This document shows, in pieces, positions 33,898 to 44,940 of a stretch of 64,000 nt of DNA (position 1 is its first letter; the number at the start of each line of letters is the position of its first letter). The translations under genes were made by a program, and so were the position numbers. The notes under the pieces are model-generated. The model was not told the origin of the DNA. It made no database searches and saw only the letters and a list, made by a program, of their open reading frames with translations. The stretch spans positions 38,880,712-38,944,711 of the forward strand of contig CM028335.1 of the NCBI GenBank assembly GCA_016647705.1, written 5' to 3'. Source of the stretch: Eucommia ulmoides (lineage: Eukaryota; Streptophyta; Magnoliopsida; Garryales; Eucommiaceae).

Positions 33898-34830
33898 TTG
33901 GGAGAGAACTCTACCAATCTAGTGATCATTTCATTATCATTGAGTCTAGAGGAAAAAGGAAAGTTACTCCATATCTTGAAGAAACACAAATCCACGTTTT
34001 CTTGGTCTATTTTTGACATCAAGGGGATAATCCCAACCATTTGTATGCACAAGATTCTTATGGAAGACTCTTATAAGCCTTTAATTGAGTATCAACGAAG
34101 GCTTAACTCAGTAATGAAGGAAGTTGTTCAAGTGGAAGTTCTTAAGCTATTGAATGCCAGGATCATTTATGCAATTTTGGATAATGCGTGGATGAGTTCC
34201 GTGCAAGCGGTACCAAAGAAATGAGGGATGACGGTCGTTACAAATGAAAACATTGTGCTAATACCCTCTCAAACTATCACAGGGTGGCGTGTATGCATAG
34301 ATTATTAGAAGTTGAATAAGGCCACAAGGAATTATCATTTTCCCCTTCCTTTCATTAACCAAATATTACACCGGTTGGCCGGTTATGACTACTAATATTT
34401 CTTGACGGGTATTCCAGTTATAATCCAATAGCCATTGCACCAGAGGATCAATAAAATACTGTTTTCACTTCCTCATATGGTACATTTTCTTTCTGAATAA
34501 TGCCCTTTGGTCTTTGTAATGCTCCTGCAACGTTTCAAAGGTGTATGATGGCAATTTTTTCCGATATCGTAGAGAACATAATGGAAGTTTTCATGGATGA
34601 CATCTTGGGATTCAGGTCTTTTTCAACACTACCTCCATAACTTGTCACTTGTGTTGGAGAGGTATAAAGAGAAGAATTTAGTTTTGAATTGGGAGAAATG
34701 TCACTTTATGGTGCACAAAGGAATTATTTTAGGTCATCATGTGTCATCTAAAGGAATAAAAGTGGATCGAACGAAGATAGCCACGATTGAGAAGTTCCCT
34801 CCACCGACTAATGTCAAGGATATCTAGAGT
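33898..34830 (+). pseudogene. Reverse transcriptase relic of element A
   Basis: Pieces in order: ISLSLSLEEKGKLLHILKKH, SIFDIKGIIPTICMHKIL, QRRLNSVMKEVVQVEVLKLL, SSVQAVPKK, ITGWRVCIDY (stop) KLNKATRNYHFPLPFINQIL, then the catalytic FMDD near 34590 and YKEKNLVLNWEKCHFMVHKG, ILGHHVSSKGIKVDRTKI. These are RT landmarks of Athila-type pol. Multiple stops and frameshifts occur, especially between 34380 and 34600. Confidence 0.88.
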
Positions 34831-35440
34831 TTCTAGGCCATGCTGGCTTCTACCGAAGATTCATAAAGGATTTTTCGAAGATTATTAAGCCATTGTTTAA
34901 TTTACTCGAGAAAGATGACCCATTCAAATTTGATGATTCTTGTTTGAAGGCTTCCAATGTGATAAAGGAAAAATTAATCTCGGCTCCTATTATGGTTGCA
35001 CCCAATTGGAATAAGTCATTTAAGATTATGTGTAATGCCAGTTACCATGCGGTCCGAGCAGTTTTAGGCTAACGAAAGGAGAAGATTTTTGGGCCATCTA
35101 TTATGCAAGTAAAACTCTTAACGATACACAAGAAAACTACATTATTATGGAAAAAGAGATGTTGGCAATAGCCTAAGCTTGTGACAAGTTTCGGTCGTAC
35201 GTCATTGGGTCCAAGGTGATTATCTATATAGACCATGCAGCTATACATTACGTGTTTGCAAAAAAATGATACAAAATCTCGTTTAATTTGGTGGATTCTC
35301 TTACTTCAAGAGTTCAATGTGGAGATTCGCAACAAGAAGGGCAGTAAGAATGTTGTTACAGATCATCTTTCAGGACTAGAGTTTGAAGCTATTGGTGGTG
35401 ACTCGTGCATTACTGAAGCTTTCCCAGATGAGTAACTTTT
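34831..35440 (+). pseudogene. RNase H relic of element A
   Basis: Fragments: APNWNKSFKIMCNASYHAVR, then YASKTLNDTQENYIIMEKEM, DKFRSYVIGSKVIIYIDHAA, and LIWWILLLQEFNVEIRNKKG, SKNVVTDHLSGLE. The catalytic context D-H-A-A and the terminal ADHLSRL-like motif (here TDHLSGLE) are those of the Ty3/gypsy RNase H domain, which degrades the RNA template. The first catalytic aspartate is replaced (CNAS instead of CDAS). Confidence 0.82.
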
Positions 35441-35599
35441 CAATGTTGAGGTAAAACTTCCTTGGTTCGCGGATATTGTTAACTATGTTTCTTGCAATGT
35501 GTTATCCCCAGACTTGTCTAGCCTTCAAAAGAAGAAGTTTTTGTATGATTTGAAGAATTATCTGTGGGATAATCCTATTTTGTTCAGAAAATGCTCTAA

Positions 35600-36715
35600 T
35601 CAAGTCATTTGGAGATGTGTTCCTGAAGAAGAGATCTAGAATATCCTCCATCGTTGTCATTCATCACCTTATGGAGGACATTTTGATACAACTAGAATAG
35701 TCACGAAGGTACTTCAATTGGGTCTTTATTAGCCAACTATTTTATGAGATTCTTATATTTTTGTAAAGACTTGTGATTAGTGCCAAAGGGTTGGTAATAT
35801 TTCTAGGTGGCATAAGTTGCCAATAATGAATATGTTCGAGCTGGAACTCTTTAACGTATGGGGAATAGATTTCATGGGACTATTCCCTTTTTCTTTTGGT
35901 CAAGAGTATATTTTGTTGGCAGTGGATTATGTATCAAAATAAGTGAAAATTGTTGCCACACCAACCAATGATGCAAAAGTGGCGTTGAAGTTTCTTCTAA
36001 AGAACATTTTACCAAAGTTCAGGACACCTTGGGCCATCATTAGCGATAAAGGAACTCATTTTTGTAACAAAATTTTCAATACTCTATTAACCAAGTTTGG
36101 AGTAAGGCACACGGTAGCACTAGCCTACCATCCGCAAAGTAGCTAGCAAGCCAAACTCTCTAATCGGGACATTAAACAAATCCTTGAGAAGACAATTCAT
36201 GCAAATTGGAAAGATTGGGCAATAAAATTTGATGATGCTTTGTGGGCTTAGTGCACGGCTTTCAAAAAATCGATTGGATTGTCTCCATAACAATTGGTGT
36301 TTGGGAAGGCATGTCACTTACCGATGGAGTTGGAGCATCGTGCTTTTTGGGCAGTTAAGAAGCTAAACTTCAATTTTTAGGCTTTTGGGGAACAAAGACT
36401 TCTATAATTCAATGAGTTAGAAAAATTTCAATAAGAGACGTATAAAAATGTCTGGATCTACAAGGAAAGGACCAACAAATGGCATAACAAACACATCTTC
36501 AGGAGAGAGATCATTCTGGGACAACAAGGGTCGTTTTTCAAGTCACATTCAAGGTGAAGCATGTGTTTCCATTCGGTGTTGTGGAGCTAGAAGATTCAAA
36601 TGAAAAGCCTTTATGAGTGAATGGTCAAAGGCCCAAGTTTTACTATGGTAGAGAGGACTTCTTTGTGGAGCACATCTCACTCATTAAATTTAGCGCATTT
36701 TGGGAGGCAACCTAA
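35600..36715 (+). pseudogene. Integrase relic of element A; catalytic Glu replaced by Lys
   Basis: The HHCC zinc region is visible as LHRCHSSPYGGHFD followed by CD-stop-CQRVGNISRWHKLP. The core has VWGIDFMGLFP (first Asp) and PWAIISDKGTHFCNKIFNTL (second Asp). The third catalytic residue falls in [23 protein letters not shown], where relatives have Glu before LSNR; here the codon at 36153-36155 is AAA (Lys). The tail has ACHLPMELEHRAFWAV and KLNFN. The pol frame ends near FVEHISLIKFSAFWEAT at ~36710. At least eight stops. Confidence 0.88.
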
Positions 36716-36764
36716 GCAATTTCTAATTCATTACTTTTATTCAAAAAAAAAATATTGGAATAGG

Positions 36765-37080
36765 CGTGTTGAGCCCAATGTTTAGGTTGTATCTGAGTAT
36801 TCTGCATTATAGCAGAGAAAGAAAATATGAAAACAGGTAATTTTGAACAGAATGTTTGGGTTGCATCTGAGTGTTTTGGGCTACAATAGAGGAAGAAATG
36901 AGAAAACAAAAAAGTTACAGCAGAATGTTTGGGCTGCAATAGAGGAAGAAATAAGAAAACAAAAAAGTTACAGCAGAATGTTTGGGCTGCAGTGAGGAAT
37001 CGTGGGCTGCAACGGAGGAAAAAAATAAGAAAATATGTATTTTCAACAGAATGTTAGTACTGCAATGGGGGGAATTTGGG
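36765..37080 (+). repeat. Irregular tandem repeat after pol of element A (~50-70 bp unit)
   Basis: Four to five units of CAGAATGTTTGGGCTGCAAT plus AGAGGAAGAAATAAGAAAAC and AAAAAAGTTACAG. Two adjacent copies (36920 and 36972) are nearly identical. Just beyond, GGGGCTGCAGCGCCATAGG (37078-37096) and other GCTGCAG/TTGCAACGC-like motifs recall the LTR cassette of this family. Confidence 0.8.
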
Positions 37081-37151
37081 GCTGCAGCGCCATAGGAGAA
37101 AGAGAAATTGATGAACACTAATAGAAAGGTGGCGTTGCAAGACGCAAGCAT

Positions 37152-37765
37152 ATTTTGGCGTTGCTACGTCTGCCCTTTCTTTAGGTGAAAAAACCCTGCA
37201 ATTTGGTATTGTAGCGCCATTTACTTCGCGCTGCAGAGTTGTTCCACGACTGCAAGGGAATAACTAAGTCCGAAACCTCCCATTTTCACCGCAAATTGAA
37301 AAATACCCTTTTCGTCCTCCCAAATCAAACCCTAACCCAAACATCCACCCAAATTTCACCCTAAATCTCAAATTCACTCTCATTTACCCTCACACATTAA
37401 ATATTTGCCCAAGTATTCTGATGTTCTTCACTAATCTCATGCTAAGGGCTCCAAGTAAGTCCATTATAGTTGGGTTTTGAGATATTTTATGGCTTGATAC
37501 TAGTAGTGCTAGAGTTATTTTGGATCTTTGCAAAGTTGCATATTTGGTAGAGATTTTGAGTGATTCTTGACTTGTTGTGAGGACTATTGTGAAATTTTGG
37601 GTGATTATTGAAAGTGTTGAAAGTGTGGGAGTTCTTCAAAAATTTGGGTTCGTTGTTGTTGACGAGGGCTTGTGGCATAGTTGTTGTTTGTCTTGTGGAG
37701 TGATTGATTGTGGAATTTTTGCCATCCTGTTTTGCGCTACTTTGAAAAATGAGTGGTAAATAGGA
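37152..37765. other. Post-pol spacer of element A
   Basis: GC motifs continue to ~37250 (TGTAGCGCCAT, CGCGCTGCAGAG). The rest has no supported gene; the minus-strand frame 37487-37852 shows no domain I recognise. Confidence 0.4.
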
Positions 37766-38149
37766 GTGAGGCTCAATATCTACGTCATACAATTCAACAA
37801 AATTGTATCCGTTGAGGCTAAGGAATGTATTAACGACTCGGTCATTAAGCAAGCGGGGTTAAAGGAAAGAGGATTTGAGTTGACACCTTCACACATTCCG
37901 GATATCATGAGAGTTATTAAGACTCAAGAATGGCACTTCTATTGTGAACAACTGGGCACCATGACAATGACAGTGGTGAGAGACGGTCAAGAGGTGATCC
38001 AGCGAAAAATGCCTCTCAATGATAGTGCCATCCAACGCATCACTAAGAGGGAGGCCGAGATGGATGACGCAGCAGGCTCATCCCGACCACCTCCACCGCA
38101 CGTTGCACCTTGCACTTCCCCGTCTGAGATATACTCATTACTTCAGTAG
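37766..38149 (+). pseudogene. Post-pol ORF of element A, Athila-type plant transposon protein domain
   Basis: A 127-codon frame, MRLNIYVIQFNKIVSVEAKE onward, contains AGLKERGFELTPSHIPDIMR, VIKTQEWHFYCEQLG and TMTVVRD. The spacing ERGF...IP-I..VI...W..FC...VVR is what I know from the 'putative plant transposon protein' domain often found between pol and the 3' LTR of Athila elements, the place of the env-like gene. The usual continuation after VVR (EFYAN) is missing: the frame goes DGQEVIQRKMPLNDSAIQ, probably after a deletion. It ends in a low-complexity SSRPPPPHVAP segment. Function of the family is unknown to me. Assignment by pattern, moderately confident. Confidence 0.5.
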
Positions 38150-39802
38150 AAAGGTCATAAATCAATGCTTTAATATCTCGTCAAGCGATTCGAGAGCAAA
38201 ACATTCAACCCATGCAATCTCAAGTTGCCTACGAACATTAATGGCATCTCGAGAAAGCAGAATATGATGCTTCCTATTATTAATCGATGGGTCAAAAGTT
38301 TTCTCATTTCGACTTGCAAACAAGCCAAGGCATGGCAAACGTCTCTCAAATATAACCATTCTCCAACAATCTTTGGCAGTTGTACCATCTATACACGCCG
38401 CCGCCACCACCACCGTACTAGAATGATGACCAATAAGAGGCGAGACATTATCTCTCGCCTCCTAGGTATGTGTTCCTGTTCCCTTTGCACTATAAATTAT
38501 CTATTTTTGTCATTGAGGGCAATGATTGGACTTAATATGCGAATGGATAACATACTTCATTAGGTGTGTTTTTATTTGTGTTATCATTGATTCCTGATTT
38601 TACTTGTATCTTAAAAATAAATAAATAAATAAATTGTTTTAATTGTTGAGTTGTTCTCCAAGTTTTGATGATCATGAACCAATGATGAAATTATCTCTCA
38701 TGTCTCTTTTCGAGGTCTTGTGTAATATGTACTTTGTGTCTTCTGTGTGCTTGACATTAGGTGAGTATAAGACACTTTTGCTTCTAACATTGACATACAC
38801 AAAAGATGTTGACATTCATCATCTAGGTGACTAGAGGATAATTATTCACCAAATTAGATTTATGATATGTTAAGCACTTAGAACTCGATTTAGTGAAACT
38901 TGAGGGAAAATCATGAGCTGAACAGTTTAGGAGAGATTATTTAGGCATTTGGTTTGGATCGTTTGGGCCATTCCAAACCTATATATGGAATCTCATCCCT
39001 TTATAGTCCCCTTTGAGCCTAATATCCATTTTGTTCTTCACCCGCATAAATTTCCCAAAGCCAAATAAATACTAGTCCCTACACTCAAGGCACATCTTGA
39101 ATCCTTACCCTTTTTATGTAGACTACGGGATAAGAAAGTATAGGGGTTTGAGTTGTGATGAATTTTGAGGGACTCTGTATTTTCCCTTGTGGTTTAATTT
39201 CTTGTTTGATCAACAAAAAAAATTCCAATTCAATTGTTATTATGTGGTATTTATTTTTGCTCTTGTGCGAATAAGTGAGTGCAGGGGAAAATCTAGGAGT
39301 GTCTGATGGAAATTCATGAGGTCCGACAAGGTAAGTGATGTGCCTAGGGTAAATCGAGCCTAAATGTATCATTCATCATCTAACCTTTACCTTAGCCGAA
39401 TGTTACAAGCCAATAAAGTCCTATTGATCTCCGACACTACTATTAGTGGGGAGTGGAGCTAAATCAGGCCTACGGAATCCTAATCATAAAAAGAGAACAT
39501 CATGAAACTCCTTGGTCGATAGACTAATATGGTTACCATTTGATCGAATGTCAGGGTCCTATCGTATACTTTGAAAAACTTTTGTGTTTTGTATAAATTT
39601 CAATTGTTGAAATTCTAGAACATCATAAGGGATCATCTTACAAGAGGTCGATGCGTTCAGAGATGTTGAGAATAAGATAATGATGATTGGGACAATGTGG
39701 AACACTCACAAATTGTTTTAGGCTATATTTCAGTGTTTTTCTGTTTGTGTTTGCATTTTTTTTTCTTCTTGTTTTAATTTTTCTTGAGACTAGCAAAAAC
39801 TT
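38150..39802. other. 3' untranslated region of element A
   Basis: No gene supported. It contains blocks of the same kind as the 3' UTR of family B (for example a GACTAGCAAAAACTTAAGTG stretch before the purine tract, and a CCTATTGATCT...TAGTGGGGAGTGGA stretch near 39420 comparable with 50300). A and B thus share a 3' UTR plan. Confidence 0.55.
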
Positions 39803-39817
39803 AAGTGTGGGGGTATT
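39803..39817 (+). promoter_or_regulatory. Polypurine tract of element A
   Basis: AAGTGTGGGGGTATT immediately precedes the TGATAAA of the right LTR. The same GGGGGTATT ending is found before the family-B LTR at 31966. Confidence 0.8.
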
Positions 39818-41182
39818 TGATAAATTTATTTTTCATCATTATATCTTCATAGTTAAGGCTTAGTTTTAAATGAACTTTAATGATTTTATTGTTAGTTTTT
39901 AATAGTTTCGGGTTTTATTGTGTAGGTTTTCAGAAAAATAGAAAATCACGAAAGAATGGACAAAAAATAGCATATTGGTGCTGTAGCGTAGATCAGACGG
40001 CGCAGCAGCGAGATCAGTCCTACGTTTTGGCACTGCAATGGGATCCCTTTTCGCTGCAGCGTTGAGCCTTCCGACGAAAAAAACAAAGTCTATTGACTGT
40101 GAGACAAGGCTACAACGGGGCTAGCTCTGTTGTAGCACGTGTTTATGGATCTGACTCCTTTTGAAGCATTTTAGCAGACGTTTTTTGGACAAAAAAAAAA
40201 GGGATAGAGGTTTGGAAGCAGGCTTTTGGTGGAGACAAAGAGGGAGATTGTAGATTTGGGAGGGGAGCTTGAAGATCGAAGTTTTGCTTGAAAATTGAAC
40301 ATTCTTAGAACTGTTCTGAGTCTAGTTTTTTCATCTTCTCTTTTCTTTTCTTTCTCGTGAATGATAAACTTGAGGTTTTTGATTGTTGATTGTTTGAGAA
40401 TCATGGGTTTATGTTTGGATTTAGTTATGAATATTTTTTTGGATGATATAAACATGCTTGGCTTCATCTTTTCTATTTAGGCGGATTTGAATAGCTTTGT
40501 ATGAACTATACCTAGAGACTTTCAAATTTTGTTAATTGAATTTCATATTTCAATCATTTGTATGCTTATTCACAGATTTATGCAAAAGATAAATTGGATA
40601 TCATGGATGTGTGGGATTAGGCACTCGACAGAGGTAAGAGGTAATTATGAACATTGAGACAAGAGAAACACAACTCTGACTATACTAGTGTGAAAGGCTA
40701 GTATCGTTTGGGTAGCTATTTGAAGGGCAAGACATAATGATTGGATAATTAGTTGAATTGAATAAACATATTAATTCATGTAATTATACAAATTACCTTA
40801 CTCCGTACCTGACAAAGGGATTGAGGTTACTATAGAGACCTATGGTTAATGATTGAGTATGAATTTAATTAACAAGGTTGAATTGGATTAGAATAGTTTA
40901 GCAAAGTGATGTTAATCCTCCCTAGAGCCCTTATTCCATTAAATTTCCTTCAATTCAATTTTCCATTAGCTATTTACTTCCTTTTTTAGTTATTAATTTA
41001 GTTGTTAGTTTAATTTTTATCACTAAATCTTGATAGTCTAGATAAAATTGAGTTATTATAATGGCGGTACGTAGATTTTTCGAACTATAATCCTAGAGGA
41101 TGATACTCAATCTTTGGATCACTTTATTACTTGTTCGACTTCATGCACTTGCGAGTACACATAGCGCATAATTATGAAAACA
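39818..41182 (+). repeat. 3' LTR of element A
   Basis: Colinear with 28963-30125, ~200 bp longer (a segment around 40400-40600 is absent from the left copy). The cassette counterpart at 39970-40140 has GACGGCGCAGCAGCG, TTGGCACTGCAATGG and TTCGCTGCAGCG. It ends AATTATGAAAACA. Confidence 0.85.
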
Positions 41183-41564
41183 ACATGGGATTTTGTCAAT
41201 GCCAACTGAAGAAGGTTTCCTACTTATCTTGGTAATCTACCTAGAATCAAGTCGAAACAGTAGTTCGACGCCTATTAGTTTGTCAACCAAATTGACAAGA
41301 GTTTCATATGTATCCCGGGCTTCGTGAGGAGTCAAGTTAACGCCTAGCTCCTAGTTAAGCATCCTCTAATGTTTGGTTAACAAGGTGAGTGCATATAGCT
41401 TTTCTCAGGAGAGTCAAAGGACTATTCCCAAATATACGCCTTGGTCTAGGGCTGAGAGAGTGTCATAAATATAATACCCCTCTCCCATTTTTATTTCAAC
41501 CAAACCCACTTGGGTTTCTTACGTACCTTGGTGATCAATCAATGATCTGGTCAAAATATTATTG
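41183..41564. repeat. Tat 3'-region segment with three hairpin modules
   Basis: Modules at 41213-41268, 41299-41350 and 41511-41564. The third is cut by the solo LTR that follows. Confidence 0.8.
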
Positions 41565-41569
41565 GGTAT

Positions 41570-43098
41570 TGATAGGCGTGAAAAACCTATCTATTTCTAA
41601 ACCGGATTTGTTAGTTCTCAAGTATTTTAGTTATATTTAATTGTGTTTTAGTGTGTTTTAGTATAGAACAGGTGAAAGGACATCAAAAGGGCGAGAAACA
41701 AGTGAAAACGGTGGAGAAACGGTGAACAAAATGTGCAAAACAGGGTTTCGGTGAATGAAGACCACCGGCTAAGCGGAAGTTCCACCGCTTAGGCAGAAAA
41801 GAGGCAGAATGTTGGAGTGCTGAAAGGCTGAACTACCGCCTAGGCAAGAAAACAACAAAATATCTTGCCAGCAGCCACCGCCTAAGCGTAAAAACCACCG
41901 CTTAGGCGAAGTAACCGATAGAACTTAACCGACTTAAGTCCACCGTCTAAGAGGTGAACCACCGCTTAGGCGGTGACACTCTGCACAAAAATATCTATTT
42001 TTAGATATTTTGAAGATATTTTTCAAATCCCTCTTTTTAACCCCTTTCTCCACCAAACCAAAAGAGGAACCCTTACACCTTAGACACTCATTAGACGTGG
42101 GAGAGGGCTTGGTTGTTCTTAGGAGCTCTCTTCCACCTTAGTTAGATTAGATTAGTTTAGGAAGTAGATTAGATTAGTTGTAAAGAGTGTTCTTGGCCAA
42201 TCCTTGAAGAGCTAGAAGAGGAAGTTCATCAACGGAAAAGAGGAAGCTCGGGAGGATCGTTCTTTGGCAAAAGTGGAATACTCCACTTTGAGATTTGGCT
42301 TTTCTTCCCTTGTTTTCATCTTTGTATTTAAATATTTATAGTTGGTAATGATGATCTCCTCTTGATTTATGTTGTATTGGCCAAGAACATGTTAGTGTAA
42401 TTTAGAGATTAGTTAGGGAAAGGTGTAGTTGTGTAAATACTCATTTGGTTTAATATACATTTCTTTAACGGTTGTTGTTTTAAGTCCGATTGTGTTTATT
42501 ATTTGATGACGATCTTAATATGCTTGTAACGGTATTAGGATTGGACTTGAGAATCTAGGGTTTGACACTCGGGAGAGGTAACCCTGGATTTGGACTAGGG
42601 TAAACACATCGTTACGACCTAACGACCCGGGAGGGCGTTAGTTAGTATGCAATCGATGACGTTGGGTCAAGACTCACGCGGCTTAGAGTTATTAAGACAT
42701 CGAGGGGGACCTCGGCGTCGACTCGAAGTCACGTATTCCCTCATCTTACACTTAGAAGAGGTGGCAGAGGAGTTTACGAACCGAGATTGTCGGATACCTA
42801 AACTCCGTTATTGTTAACCTAACGAAATCAAACGTGTATTAAGTGAACAAAATCAATCCCTAATTAATCAAATTAGTTAGAATTAACCCATTAATTGTAG
42901 TTTAGCTTAGTTTAATTTCAATTCACGTTTTCCGTCGTTAGGATAACACGAGACTACGTCAATTGCGGTATTCAATTCAATTATTCACACTTTTCTCTAT
43001 GGGAACGATATCCGATCTTCAAAGATCCACTATATTAAAACTTTAGACCTCGTATAATTGCGAGAGTAAGTAGGCGTGCGCAAATTATGCACTTACCA
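41570..43098 (+). mobile_element. Solo LTR, Athila-like family C, with GGTAT target-site duplication
   Basis: Begins TGATAGGCGTG, ends ATGCACTTACCA, flanked by GGTAT at 41565-41569 and 43099-43103. It is homologous along its length to 1361-2820 and to the LTR at 59927-61540, including the cassette, the GACACTCGGGAGAGGTAACC block and the CGAGGGGGACCTCGGCGTCG block. No internal sequence. The core promoter has CTTTTTAACCCC where element C has CTATAAATACCCC. Confidence 0.93.
41761..41969. repeat. Palindrome cassette in solo LTR with co-varying pairs
   Basis: Three paired motifs: CCGGCTAAGCGG with CCGCTTAGGCAG; CGCCTAAGCG with CGCTTAGGCG; CCGTCTAAGAGG with CCGCTTAGGCGG. Each AAG in the left partner faces CTT in the right one, so the pairs remain complementary where single motifs are no longer self-complementary. 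Confidence 0.85.
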
Positions 43099-43103
43099 GG
43101 TAT

Positions 43104-44100
43104 TATTTGGTTGTCAACCAAACCATGTAAAGGTTTCCTAGGTATCTCCGTTTTCATAGTGAATCAAGTTCACGCCTAGTTCAATGTGCATGAATAATTT
43201 TTATTTTAAAGGCACGATCGAACCTGTATATGGGTTGCCTACATATCTCAGATAAATGAGAATCAGGTCAGCACGTAGTTCATCACAATTAATAAGCTTG
43301 AGTTTATCAACTGAACCTGCAAGGGGTTCCTACATATCCCGATCTCTGCTAGGAATCAGACTGACACGTAGTTCCTATGTTTTTAGGTTTAATGAATTTA
43401 ATTAAGTTCATTATGATTTTAAAACCTCATTTTATGTCGTGATATGAAATGAATGATATTTCCATCAGGAAAACATGAATAGGGTGAAATGTGCCCCAGT
43501 CGTAAACTAGGACAACGACTAGATAAGTTCTGTTGGGGAATCTAATCTGACATTTCCTATCATGAAATTCATTATGATTAACAATATAAAATATGCCCCA
43601 ACTTATGGGCTGGAGAGGAGACTGATTAGCTACAGAATTATAAAGCTAAATTAGTTTGTCTTGCTATTTGTTGGCAGTGATGAGAAATAAATTTGGGATT
43701 TTATTGATTTAAATCCCCCAAATACACTTACCATTGGTGAAATCATCAAGGTCATGTAATTGTATATATTAACTAAATATGAGTTGATAAGAATGATTAC
43801 CTGTTTCACCAAGGCTTATAGATTGTTTGTTGTTTTTTAAAGAGTCTTGGATATCATCTTTTATTACATTGGATTGATAGTGTAATTTAATTAGTTATTT
43901 CCTGAAATTTCATTGTTTGTTCTTTAGAGTACATTTATTTTAGTATTTTAACGCTTCTTCTAAGCGAGATGGGTTTGCAAATTTTGGTATATCGCATTTT
44001 TAGGGGCGGGAGTTTCGACTCGATTTTCTTAACTATACCCTAGTTTTAAGTAGTAAACAACACGTTCTTAAACATAAATAAGATAGTGTCATAACCGCTA
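43104..44100. repeat. Tat 3'-region segment with hairpin modules
   Basis: CTACGTA-type modules at 43131-43182, 43231-43281 (TCTCA/TGAGA stem) and 43322-43375. Modules with GCCCCAGTCGTAAACTAGG (43492) and GCCCCAACTTATGGGCTGG (43594). No gene seen. Confidence 0.8.
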
Positions 44101-44316
44101 TTTTTAGAGAGGTAAACTCAATCATTTGCCCCTAGTACTTGGCTAGTGATAGATCGTTAGAGATTAATCCTGGCCATTCATGATTCTTTTTGTAGAATAA
44201 TGGCAATGATCTGCTAAAATCATGTAATAATCCTAAAAATTTCAACTTGTATCCTCAAGTCAAAACTCTTATGATAAGACTTTAACTTTTCTTTTTAGAC
44301 GATACTATACTATCCA

Positions 44317-44680
44317 TGGGTTCTTCAAGCAATGGTGGCCATCATCCTACCTGCTCTCGTGGGAAGAGCAAAGCCCCTGCGACCTTGCTCAGAGGGATGG
44401 ACCTAGGACATTGGCGCTAAGGATTTCAAATGACGCACATTTTCTCTCCACTTCTACTGCTAAGAAGACCTTCGGAATGTCTAGAGTCGATGACTCGATG
44501 ATGGCTGGTCCGTTGGATGCTCCTATAGATCAAGATTATGCTTGCCATTTTGACACAGCTGAGATAGCGGCGAATCCCAACTACATCCGTCTAGAGGATG
44601 AGATGCCCGAGTGGGGTATTCCTGATGATTTCCCAAGAGATGACTGCGAGCCAAGGGATCCTATTCCTAGGCCAATTTGA
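44317..44680 (+). pseudogene. Unidentified ORF fragments upstream of the plant-mobile-domain-like relic
   Basis: A frame from an ATG at 44317 (MGSSSNGGHHPTCSRGKSKA) runs to a stop at 44418. A second frame to 44680 contains RISNDAHFLSTSTAKKTFG, DDSMMAGPLDAPIDQDYACH and an acidic, proline-rich end DDFPRDDCEPRDPIPRP. I do not recognise the product. It is on the same strand as the relic at 44941-45429, with base composition more GC-rich than the surrounding repeats, so it may be the N-terminal part of one broken gene. Frameshift or splice joins cannot be settled from the sequence. Confidence 0.4.
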
Positions 44681-44940
44681 GATAGATCCCTTACCTTTGA
44701 TGCAGTACGGCTTCTTTCTGTAGAGCTTGAGGATCAAAACTTAGTAGGCGATCTTCATGATCATCATTCTATTTACCTCCATTCTGCCCAAGTTCCCTAT
44801 TAAAACCTTTCTTAATTTACCCCTCTTTCTAAAATAACAAAGTCTTATATTTTTGTGGCTAAATTTTTATTAGTCGACCCCTGCTATAACGGGGGTTTCC
44901 GGGGGTCATGGTCGACTTTCGACACCCTCAACTTGAGGAG

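Larger units (their letters stand above)
28963..41182 (+). mobile_element. Athila-like retrotransposon A (12.2 kb), decayed, with nested insertion
   Basis: LTRs at 28963-30125 and 39818-41182 share start TGATAAA and end AACA. A tRNA-Asp primer site follows the left LTR and a GTGTGGGGGTATT purine tract precedes the right one. Between them are relics of gag, protease, RT, RNase H, integrase and a post-pol ORF in that order. A truncated element of family B (about 30650-32774) replaces the middle of gag. No convincing 5-bp target duplication: flanks are GAGTG and ACATG. Many stops throughout, so inactive. Confidence 0.88.

Noticed and set aside
28958-41187. Target-site duplication of element A
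   Set aside because: Flanks GAGTG and ACATG match at only two of five bases.
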